Assembly (NCBI GenBank): GCA_020634565.1
Contig: JACKBN010000001.1
Span: forward strand, 744,001-808,000
Length of the DNA stretch: 64,000 nt
Direction of reading: 5' to 3'
DNA from: Ardenticatenaceae bacterium
GTDB lineage: Bacteria > Chloroflexota > Anaerolineae > Promineifilales > Promineifilaceae
Of this stretch, positions 49,291 through 55,794 are shown in pieces; within the stretch, counting starts at the first letter, position 1; each line of letters starts with the position of its first letter. A program made the translations under genes and the position numbers. The notes beneath the pieces were generated by a model. That model ran no database searches. It was not told the origin of the DNA and was given only the letters and a program-made list of their open reading frames with translations.

Positions 49291-49824
49291 TTGGCGACTG
49301 GATTTGATGATTTACGAGTTTTACAAATGGCAGAAACTGTTGCTGATGATTTGTGGAAATTGGTTTCTCCATGGGACAAATTTGCAAAGGATGTTGTTGG
49401 CAAGCAATTAACACGAGCCGCTGATTCCATCGGAGCAAATATTGCAGAATCGTACGGCCGTTTCCACTTTGGAGACAAAATAAATTTTCTTTACTATGCA
49501 CGAGGGAGTCTGTTTGAGACAAAATATTGGCTAAATCGTTGTTTAGCGAGGAATCTTATTTCCGAAAACCAATTAGAAGCTTATGCCAACACGCTAACAC
49601 GCATTGGTCGCCAGTTAAACGCTTTTACCAAAAACTTAAAAGCCCAACGCAAAAATATCTCCTACAACATAAAAGAGTCTTCAACAGAATATATTGTTGA
49701 AACGGAGTTAAGTTCTCCATTGATTTTGCCCTCCGATCTTGATTGGCTTGCTTCAACAAGCAATGGCGACGAAAAATCTCCAATCTCCAATCTCCAATCT
49801 CCCCAGGAAAAAATTCATGATTGA
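49291..49824 (+). CDS. four-helix bundle protein (23S rRNA intervening-sequence type)
   Basis: This encodes about 177 residues from a TTG start at 49291. The family core is GFDDLRVLQMAETVADDLWKLVSPWDKF, then KQLTRAADSIGANIAESYGRFHFGDKINFLYYARGSLFETKYWLNRCLARNLIS and LTRIGRQLNAFTKNLKAQ. This is the TIGR02436/S23-like fold, first known from intervening sequences in 23S rRNA genes and forming pentamers. The last 50 residues are extra and partly encoded by repeat DNA (KSPISNLQSP). The cassette is flanked by inverted repeats and interrupts the envelope operon. It overlaps the MoxR gene by 8 nt. Confidence 0.85.
   Translation: MATGFDDLRVLQMAETVADDLWKLVSPWDKFAKDVVGKQLTRAADSIGANIAESYGRFHFGDKINFLYYARGSLFETKYWLNRCLARNLISENQLEAYANTLTRIGRQLNAFTKNLKAQRKNISYNIKESSTEYIVETELSSPLILPSDLDWLASTSNGDEKSPISNLQSPQEKIHD
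49777..49804 (+). repeat. right inverted repeat of the four-helix-bundle cassette
   Basis: Three to four tandem copies of ATCTCCA (AATCTCCAATCTCC...) are inverted relative to the left repeat at 49243-49288. They are translated in frame at the end of the four-helix-bundle protein and lie about 13 nt before the MoxR start codon. Confidence 0.7.
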
Positions 49825-50803
49825 AATAATCGACTCAACTGTAGAACAATTCCGAGAAACGGCCGCTTCCATTGAAGCTGAAGTCGGCAAAGTAATCGTC
49901 GGGCAGGCAGACGTGGTGCGAACGGTGCTGGTAGGCATTCTCAGCGGCGGGCATGTGCTGCTGGAAGGCGTGCCGGGGCTGGGCAAAACAATGCTCATCC
50001 GCACGCTGGGGCAGGTACTCAAGCTGGACTTTAGCCGCATCCAGTTCACGCCAGACCTGATGCCCGCCGACATCACCGGCACGGAAATCATGGAAGAGGC
50101 GGACGGGCACCGCGCCTTTCGTTTTCAGCAGGGGCCGGTTTTTGCCAACCTGATCCTGGCGGACGAAATCAATCGGGCCACGCCGAAAACCCAATCTGCC
50201 ATGCTGGAAGCAATGCAGGAAAAGACGGTGACGGTGGCCAACCACACTTACCAACTGCCGGTGCCGTTTTTCGTCCTGGCCACGCAGAACCCTATTGAGC
50301 AAGAAGGCACCTACCCGCTGCCAGAAGCACAATTGGACCGCTTTCTCTTCAAAATCAACGTTGGCTTCCCCTCAGCCGATGAGCTGACGGAAATTTTGGC
50401 ACGAACCACGGGCAAGGTGACCCCGATGGCTGACGTAGCTGCCGACGGAGCGCGGCTCGTCGCGATGCAGGCGCTGGCGCGGCAGGTGCCGATTCCCAGC
50501 CACGTGAGCCAGTACATTAGCCAACTTGTCGTGGCGACACATCCGGGCAGCAGTCCGGCGGGATTGGTGAACCAGTATGTGCGCTACGGCTCCAGCCCGC
50601 GCGGGGCGCAGGCGTTGGTTCTGGGAGCCAAGATTACGGCGTTGTTAAACGGCCGTCTCAATGTCAGTTTCGATGATGTGGGCACAGTCGCCCCGGATGC
50701 CTTGCGCCACCGCCTGCTGCTCAACTTTGAAGGCCAGGCCGAAGGCATTCGCACCGATGACGTGATTGTAGATTTGCTGGCTACGGTTCCCAAGGAAAGC
50801 TAG
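49817..50803 (+). CDS. MoxR-family AAA ATPase
   Basis: This encodes 328 residues from the ATG at 49817 (AGGAAAA upstream). Walker A is LLEGVPGLGKTMLIRTL (about residues 44-60). DITGTEIMEE is characteristic of MoxR, Walker B is LILADEINRATPKTQSAMLEAM, and sensor 1 is FFVLATQNPIEQEGTYPLPEAQLDRFLFK. MoxR proteins act as chaperones that load or activate vWA-domain partners. Here DUF58 and BatA-like vWA genes are in the same region. The gene runs 4 nt before the MOSC gene. Confidence 0.95.
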   Translation: MIEIIDSTVEQFRETAASIEAEVGKVIVGQADVVRTVLVGILSGGHVLLEGVPGLGKTMLIRTLGQVLKLDFSRIQFTPDLMPADITGTEIMEEADGHRAFRFQQGPVFANLILADEINRATPKTQSAMLEAMQEKTVTVANHTYQLPVPFFVLATQNPIEQEGTYPLPEAQLDRFLFKINVGFPSADELTEILARTTGKVTPMADVAADGARLVAMQALARQVPIPSHVSQYISQLVVATHPGSSPAGLVNQYVRYGSSPRGAQALVLGAKITALLNGRLNVSFDDVGTVAPDALRHRLLLNFEGQAEGIRTDDVIVDLLATVPKES

Positions 50804-50807
50804 GCAG

Positions 50808-51305
50808 ATGGCTGAACTGGTTAGCATCACTCACCAACCGCTCGACCAGGAATACGATGAACGGCTGGATTATTTCATTCGCGTGCCGCAGCAGGAAGCC
50901 CAGCTTGTGGCCAACCATGGGCTGGCAGACGACCGCAAAGCCGGACGCAATCCGAGGCGGCAGGTGAATTTACTGTCCCAAGAATGGCTCGATAGGTTGG
51001 CGCCGCAAGGGTTCAAAACCGCCCCCGGCAGCTTTGGTGAACAGCTCATTGTGAAGGGGTTGGATTTTACCGTCATTGCCCGGGGCGATCAGCTATTTTT
51101 CGACGGCACCGCTTGCCTGGAAATCACCGGACCCCGGGAGGGTTGTGTGCGGTTGGATTTGGCACAGGGTCGGGAAACGGCCGTACACGCCGGAGCCATC
51201 GGTTTACTGGCACGCGTCATCACAGGTGGCCCCATTCGAGTGGGGTCTACGGTTACCCTGCAAAAAGCAGAGCCCGCACAAACGGTTGGCACGCAATCCT
51301 CATGA
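50808..51305 (+). CDS. MOSC-domain protein
   Basis: This encodes 165 residues with the MOSC pattern: RNPRRQVNLLSQEWLDRLAPQG, PGSFGEQLIVKGLDFTVIARGDQLFFDGTACLEITGPREGC and a C-terminal GPIRVGSTVTL. MOSC domains transfer sulfur to molybdenum cofactor or occur in MOSC/YiiM-type reductases. The domain is alone here, and its place between MoxR and DUF58 genes is unusual. It ends in an ATGA overlap with the DUF58 gene, so coupling is real even if the functional link is unclear. Confidence 0.82.
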   Translation: MAELVSITHQPLDQEYDERLDYFIRVPQQEAQLVANHGLADDRKAGRNPRRQVNLLSQEWLDRLAPQGFKTAPGSFGEQLIVKGLDFTVIARGDQLFFDGTACLEITGPREGCVRLDLAQGRETAVHAGAIGLLARVITGGPIRVGSTVTLQKAEPAQTVGTQSS

Positions 51306-52213
51306 CCATTTTTGACGAAACCACCCTGCGCAAACTAGAACAGCTCACTTTGGTGGCCGAGCGCGTGCGCGTCGGCGTAATGAAGGGCGACCGGCGCAGC
51401 AGCAAGCGGGGCACCTCTATCGAGTTTGCCGATTACCGCAACTACACCAAGGGAGACGACCTGCGGCGGCTGGATTGGAATGTGTACGCGCGGCTGGAAC
51501 GGCCGTTCATCAAGCTGCTCGAAGAAGAAGAAGATTTGGCCGTGCACCTGCTCGTTGATGCCAGCGCCAGCATGAACTGGCCAGACACCGATAACCGATT
51601 ACCGATTACCGATTACCAATCCCAAAACAAACTCGTGTATGCCTTGCGGTTGGCCGGGGCACTCGGGCACATTGGCTTGACGGCGGGGGATTTAACGGCC
51701 GTTACCCTCCTCAGCAGCAGCGGCGACCACACCTGGGGACCCTTTCGCGGGCAGCAAAACTCGCTGCGCCTGTTGCAATTTTTGGAAATCGGCAGCGGTG
51801 GGGGCATCACCGATTTGAACCAATCGCTCAAAAATTATGCGCTGCGCGGACGGCGACCCGGTTTGCTGTTTGTCCTCAGCGACTTGCTTTCCCCCAATGG
51901 CTACCAGGACGGCCTGAATGCGCTGCAAGCGCGCGGCTATGAAGTGGGCCTCATTCATCTGCTCAGCCCGGACGAGGTGGAACCACCCGTCAGCGGCGAC
52001 CTCAAGCTGGTGGACATCGAAACCGGCGCAGATGCGGAAATCACCCTCGATCCGACCACGCTGGATTTGTACCGGGAGCGCTTGCAGGAATGGCAAACCG
52101 AGATCGCCGCCTACTGTGCTAACCGGCACATTCATTACATTCCCCTCACCACCGATTTGCCGTGGGAAAAGCTGGTTTTGCAAACTTTGCGGGTTAAAGG
52201 CATCGTGCGCTAA
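51302..52213 (+). CDS. DUF58 protein with degenerate vWA fold
   Basis: This encodes 303 residues. The DUF58 signature RRSSKRGTSIEFADYRNYTKGDDLRRLDWNVYARLERPFIKLLEEEEDLAVHLLVDASASM spans about residues 32-92. The DXSXS of the metal-ion-dependent adhesion site is DASAS. Directly after it, an extra segment (PDTDNRLPITDYQSQ) is encoded by a translated CGATTACC repeat at 51587-51619. The rest follows the vWA fold (ALRLAGALGHI, LLFVLSDLLSP). DUF58 proteins are the usual clients of MoxR ATPases. Start ATG is coupled to the MOSC stop. Confidence 0.9.
   Translation: MTIFDETTLRKLEQLTLVAERVRVGVMKGDRRSSKRGTSIEFADYRNYTKGDDLRRLDWNVYARLERPFIKLLEEEEDLAVHLLVDASASMNWPDTDNRLPITDYQSQNKLVYALRLAGALGHIGLTAGDLTAVTLLSSSGDHTWGPFRGQQNSLRLLQFLEIGSGGGITDLNQSLKNYALRGRRPGLLFVLSDLLSPNGYQDGLNALQARGYEVGLIHLLSPDEVEPPVSGDLKLVDIETGADAEITLDPTTLDLYRERLQEWQTEIAAYCANRHIHYIPLTTDLPWEKLVLQTLRVKGIVR
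51587..51619 (+). repeat. translated CGATTACC repeat inside the DUF58 gene
   Basis: ACCGATAACCGATT and three further CGATTAC units lie in frame just after the DXSXS codons. They are the same sequence as the right arms of the CGGTAATCGG elements at 30744 and 40705, here without the left arm, and encode RLPITDYQ. Confidence 0.75.
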
Positions 52214-52321
52214 CCTTGTTTTTTGGCAAAATCCCCTGATTTTTCCTGACTTTACGCCCAGAACTTAATCTATATCTAAGATATATGGCGAATATTGGCA
52301 ACTTCTGGTAGGGTAAAAGTC

Positions 52322-52870
52322 ATGATGACACAAATAGGCCCCCGTAACACAAGCACAACATGTACATTTTCCCCCGACGATTGGATTGTCCATCGTCATT
52401 ATGGTATCGGGCAGGTGAAAGCCGTCGAAACCAAAGCGATTGGGGAAGAAGAAACAACATATTACAAGATTGACGCGCACAATGACAGCACCATTTGGGT
52501 GCCTGTTACCAGCGAAGAAGATCTGCTGCGCCCGGCAGCCTCAGAAGATGAGTTTGCCGAGGTGGTACAGGTTTTGAAACGGCCGTCTCGCAAAATGAAC
52601 GGTCACTTTCAAACCCGCATTGCCCGCATTCGCAAGGTAAGCCGTGAAGGCAACCCAGTGATGCTGGCCCGCACCGTTCGCGATTTGTGGGCCAGACGCA
52701 GCCGCCGCGGCCAGCTTTCCAACACAGAAGAAAGCGCCTGGCGTCGTTTAGTCGATCGCCTGATTGCCGAATGGACCGTGAGCATGGACCTGAATGAAGA
52801 TCAGGCAAATAAGCGATTGTACAACCTGCTAGAAGAGCACGCCCTGCCTTCCATTGCCGCAGCCGCCTAA
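52322..52870 (+). CDS. carD: CarD-like RNA polymerase-interacting regulator
   Basis: This encodes about 182 residues. The N-terminal CarD_CdnL/TRCF domain reads FSPDDWIVHRHYGIGQVKAVETKAIGEEETTYYKIDAHNDSTIWVPV (about residues 15-60); it binds the RNA polymerase beta subunit. The helical C-terminal domain (about 75-175, ARTVRDLWARRSRRGQLSNTEESAWRRLVDRLIAE) contacts promoter DNA. Members stabilise open complexes, notably at rRNA promoters. ATGs at 52322 and 52325 follow AGGG. A TATATC/GATATA dyad lies about 45 nt upstream. Confidence 0.85.
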   Translation: MMTQIGPRNTSTTCTFSPDDWIVHRHYGIGQVKAVETKAIGEEETTYYKIDAHNDSTIWVPVTSEEDLLRPAASEDEFAEVVQVLKRPSRKMNGHFQTRIARIRKVSREGNPVMLARTVRDLWARRSRRGQLSNTEESAWRRLVDRLIAEWTVSMDLNEDQANKRLYNLLEEHALPSIAAAA

Positions 52871-52939
52871 GCCCGCTAACCAATTTATATCAACCGGCAG
52901 TGCCTTCGCATTGCCATTAACTTACTTATAATTTTTTAG

Positions 52940-52967
52940 GCCATAAGTCGCGCCAGCCACTTATGGC
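52940..52967 (+). promoter_or_regulatory. leader inverted repeat before the S1 gene
   Basis: GCCATAAGT (52940-52948) and ACTTATGGC (52959-52967) form a 9-bp stem just downstream of a TATAAT at 52927-52932 and 12 nt upstream of the start codon. It could be an operator or a stem recognised by the S1 protein itself, since S1 is autoregulated at translation in other bacteria. Confidence 0.45.
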
Positions 52968-52979
52968 AGATGGAGACTA

Positions 52980-54215
52980 ATGCAAAACAACTTTTTAATG
53001 ATGGCCAACACCGAACAAACCAACTCAACCAACGGCAACGAACACACCCCATTTTTTGACCTCATAGAAGAATACGATTTCCCACAACCCCAGCGGGGCG
53101 ACATTATTCACGGCGAAATCTTGAGAATTGATCGCGATGTTGTTTTCATCGATATCGGTTCCAAACGAGATGCGATGGTTCCTTACCAGGAAGTCGCCCA
53201 ACTAGACGACGAATTCCTGGAGAATTTGTCTACGGGTGATACGGTGCCTGTTTATGTGACGCGCACCCCTGTAGGCAGCGAACAACTGCTGGTTTCTCTG
53301 GAACGCGGCTTGCAAGAGCTGGATTGGGAACGCGCTGCCAAACTTCATGAAGATGACACGACTGTCGAACTGAAGATTGTTAATTACAACAAGGGTGGTT
53401 TCGTGGTGGAATTCGGCCGTATTCAAGGATTTGTGCCCAATTCGCACATTCCGACCATCCAAAATGTCTACAATCACGATCAACGTACCAGCTATAAAAG
53501 CAAGCAGGTCGATAACACGATCAAGCTAAAAATAATTGAACTCGACCCGCAGCGTGAACGATTTGTTCTGTCGGCCAAGTCTGCCCAAAAAGATCAGCGC
53601 AAAGAGCTGCTCAGCAGCTTGTCCATAGGCGATAAATTCACCGGAACTGTCGTCAATCTGAAACATTACGGTGCTTTTATTGACATTGGCGATGGACTGG
53701 TAGGCTTGCTGCACATTTCGCGCATGGCGTGGGAACATATCAACAAACCGGATGATCTCTTCTCCGTCGGCGATGAAGTTGAGGTGTTGGTTGACAAGAT
53801 TGACGTAGAAAAAGAGAAAATCAGCCTGAACCGCAAAGCCCTCCTCCCCAGCCCGTGGCAAACCTTTGCCGACAAACAAACAGCGGGCGATTTGGTAGCA
53901 GGTGAGGTAACGGCCGTTGTCGATTTCGGTGCATTCGTCCGCGTGGATGAAGGCATTGAAGGGCTGCTGCACAAAAACGAGATGAACATTCCCAGCGACA
54001 CCGCTCCCAGTGAAGCATTGGCCGAAGGCGATGTCATCCTGGTACGCATTGTGCAAATTGACGTGGAGCAAGAACGACTCAGCTTGAGCACCCGCCGCGT
54101 CACGGCATCCGAAGAAATTAGCTGGATGCAATCTCGGCAAGAAGCAGAAGCTGAATTTGACGCAGAAACGGTGACCGAAGACGCTGAAGCAGAAACAGAA
54201 ACTGTCATCGAATAA
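52980..54215 (+). CDS. rpsA: S1-domain RNA-binding protein (ribosomal protein S1-like)
   Basis: This encodes 411 residues with four S1/OB-fold domains: GDIIHGEILRIDRDVVFIDIGSKRDAMVP (about 33-100), VELKIVNYNKGGFVVEFGRIQGFVP (about 120-185), GDKFTGTVVNLKHYGAFIDIGDGLVGLLHISRM (about 212-280) and GDLVAGEVTAVVDFGAFVRVDEGIEGLLHKNEM (about 305-370). The tail is acidic (about 388-411). Four domains match the shorter S1 of Gram-positive and many non-proteobacterial lineages. It helps mRNA binding to the 30S subunit. GGAG precedes the ATG at 52980. Confidence 0.88.
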   Translation: MQNNFLMMANTEQTNSTNGNEHTPFFDLIEEYDFPQPQRGDIIHGEILRIDRDVVFIDIGSKRDAMVPYQEVAQLDDEFLENLSTGDTVPVYVTRTPVGSEQLLVSLERGLQELDWERAAKLHEDDTTVELKIVNYNKGGFVVEFGRIQGFVPNSHIPTIQNVYNHDQRTSYKSKQVDNTIKLKIIELDPQRERFVLSAKSAQKDQRKELLSSLSIGDKFTGTVVNLKHYGAFIDIGDGLVGLLHISRMAWEHINKPDDLFSVGDEVEVLVDKIDVEKEKISLNRKALLPSPWQTFADKQTAGDLVAGEVTAVVDFGAFVRVDEGIEGLLHKNEMNIPSDTAPSEALAEGDVILVRIVQIDVEQERLSLSTRRVTASEEISWMQSRQEAEAEFDAETVTEDAEAETETVIE

Positions 54216-54238
54216 ATCACAATCTATTCCCAAAGGTT

Positions 54239-54276
54239 GCAAACGGCCGTTCCCGCTGTGGGAACGGCCGTTTTGC
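54239..54276 (+). terminator. hairpin built from two ACGGCCGT palindromes
   Basis: GCAAACGGCCGTTCCC (54239-54254) and GGGAACGGCCGTTTTGC (54260-54276) pair fully apart from one bulged base and are followed by TTTCC. It lies 24 nt after the S1-gene stop. The dispersed octamer makes up most of each arm, so this transcript end was assembled from two copies of the genome-wide motif. Confidence 0.65.
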
Positions 54277-54375
54277 TTTCCCCGTTAAGAACCATTGAGA
54301 ATAAGGAGAAGCGCGTAGGCAGGACGGCCGTTTTTGTGTATCCTTCTGCTCGTATTGACACACCCAGCCAGAAAA

Positions 54376-54396
54376 GTATATACTTTTTGTATATAC
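54376..54396 (+). promoter_or_regulatory. twin GTATATAC palindromes, VapB operator candidate
   Basis: Two identical palindromic octamers GTATATAC (54376-54383 and 54389-54396) are separated by TTTTT, giving a 13-nt centre spacing. They end 3-9 nt before the Shine-Dalgarno of the antitoxin gene. This is the usual place and form for an antitoxin-toxin autoregulation site. Confidence 0.6.
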
Positions 54397-54413
54397 AAAA
54401 GGTGGTGATGAGC

Positions 54414-54665
54414 ATGCAAACAGCAGCGTTATTCAAAAATGGGGGTAGTCAGGCAGTCCGACTGCCCAAAGAGTTTCGTTTTGAAGGCACGGAGGTTTTT
54501 ATTACAAAAACGGCCGAAGGCGTCCTCTTGATTCCCAAAGAAGAATATGTTGCCCTGATGTGGCAAGAATGGGTAGACAATCTGGCCCAATTTGATGAAC
54601 CGATCACCATTGAGCGTGGTGGCGCACCGCAAGAACGTGAAGGGCTAGATGAATTATTTCCTTGA
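54414..54665 (+). CDS. vapB: VapB-type antitoxin (SpoVT/AbrB fold)
   Basis: This encodes 83 residues from the ATG at 54414; ATG 54408 is also possible. QTAALFKNGGSQAVRLPKEFRFEGTEVFITKTAEGVLLIP is the VapB/AbrB swapped-hairpin DNA-binding domain (about residues 2-42). The C-terminal part (WQEWVDNLAQFDEPITIER...) would wrap the toxin. The gene overlaps vapC by 17 nt, and twin palindromes upstream suggest autorepression. Confidence 0.88.
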   Translation: MQTAALFKNGGSQAVRLPKEFRFEGTEVFITKTAEGVLLIPKEEYVALMWQEWVDNLAQFDEPITIERGGAPQEREGLDELFP

Positions 54666-55050
54666 TACCAACATTTGTATTTACGTGATTAACAAACGGC
54701 CGTCTACAGTTCTGGAAAAGCTGATGCAATTCTCTCCACAAGAGCTAGGCATATCGGCCATCGTGGTTTCGGAATTGCAATATGGCGTAGCCAAGAGCAG
54801 CCGTCCCGAGCGAAATCGCCAGTTGTTGGAAGCTTTTTTACGGCCGTTCCGAATTATGCCCTACGACGAAGCTGCCGCCGAAGCATATGGCTTCATTCGC
54901 GCCGACCTGGAGAAAAAAGGGCAGCTCATTGGGCGAGAAGATTTGCTCATCGCGGCGCATGCCTTGTCTGCTGATTTGACGTTGGTGACAAACAACGAAG
55001 CTGAATTTCAGCGCGTGCCCAATCTACGCGTGGAAAACTGGGCAGTGTAA
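54649..55050 (+). CDS. vapC: VapC PIN-domain ribonuclease toxin
   Basis: This encodes 133 residues. PIN active-site residues are visible in MNYFLDTNICIYVIN (Asp 6), IVVSELQYG (Glu near 43), GREDLLIAAHALS (Asp near 99) and LVTNNEAEF. VapC toxins cut tRNA or rRNA when freed from VapB. Its start lies within the 3' end of vapB. It contains two ACGGCCGT copies read as Arg-Pro (KRPSTV, LRPFRI). Confidence 0.9.
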   Translation: MNYFLDTNICIYVINKRPSTVLEKLMQFSPQELGISAIVVSELQYGVAKSSRPERNRQLLEAFLRPFRIMPYDEAAAEAYGFIRADLEKKGQLIGREDLLIAAHALSADLTLVTNNEAEFQRVPNLRVENWAV

Positions 55051-55126
55051 ACAAAAGCAATGTTAAAAATTTGTTGACAATTCATGCTAAAATGACAGCA
55101 AATTTGCGTTTTGTACAGGAGCAAAA

Positions 55127-55363
55127 ATGTTACATACAGTCAAAGTGGACAAACAAGGCAAATTAACGCTTCCCAAAGACGCTTTGGATGCTCTCGGCGT
55201 GAAAAAAGAGGCCGAACTTATAATGGAATTAACAGACGGTGGCATTTTACTTAGCTTCAAACAGTCACTACCGCCGCTCACCGAGCAAATTGCCGCTATG
55301 AACTTGCCAGTTGCCTCCTGGGAACAGATGGAAACAGAAACAGAAGCAGGCCGCACCTCGTGA
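55127..55363 (+). CDS. AbrB-like antitoxin
   Basis: This encodes 78 residues with an N-terminal AbrB/MazE-type hairpin: MLHTVKVDKQGKLTLPKDALDALGVKKEAELIMELTDGGILLSF. The C-terminal 30 residues are acidic and would cover the toxin. GGAG lies upstream of the ATG. It shares a GTGA overlap of 4 nt with the PIN gene downstream, so the two form a second, unrelated toxin-antitoxin pair next to vapBC. Confidence 0.82.
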   Translation: MLHTVKVDKQGKLTLPKDALDALGVKKEAELIMELTDGGILLSFKQSLPPLTEQIAAMNLPVASWEQMETETEAGRTS

Positions 55364-55791
55364 CAGACGCTATTTTTTTAGATGCCAACATTTTTATGTA
55401 TGCAGCAGGATCTGCCCATCATTACAAAGCGCCCTGTTTGCAAATCCTGGCGTTAGTAGAAACGAAAAAATTAACGGCCGTTACCAGCAGCGAAGTACTC
55501 CAGGAAATTCTATACCGTTACAGCCATCTACAACTAACAGAAAAAGGCATTCATCTCTGCCGTCGCATTCTCGATTTTCCTATGGAAATATTGCCCGTAA
55601 CCGCGTCAGATGTACAGCGTGCTACTGAAATTTTAGAAACCTCACCAAGCATTAAAGCTAGAGATGCAATTCATGCAGCCACTATGTTCAACAACCAAAT
55701 CGAGGAAATTTTGACCGCCGACAAACATTTTGAGCGAATATCATCCTTAAATCGACTCGACCCACATGACTACGCTGCATCTATTTCCTAA
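55360..55791 (+). CDS. PIN-domain toxin, second module
   Basis: This encodes 143 residues. Catalytic acidic residues occur in AIFLDANIFMYAAG (Asp 8), TSSEVLQEILYR, KARDAIHAATM and ILTADKHFERI, a complete PIN set. It begins with GTG inside the antitoxin stop codon. It ends 3 nt before the TTG start of the vWA gene, which is part of the envelope operon upstream. This suggests that the module was inserted there. Confidence 0.88.
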   Translation: MTDAIFLDANIFMYAAGSAHHYKAPCLQILALVETKKLTAVTSSEVLQEILYRYSHLQLTEKGIHLCRRILDFPMEILPVTASDVQRATEILETSPSIKARDAIHAATMFNNQIEEILTADKHFERISSLNRLDPHDYAASIS

Positions 55792-55794
55792 GAT

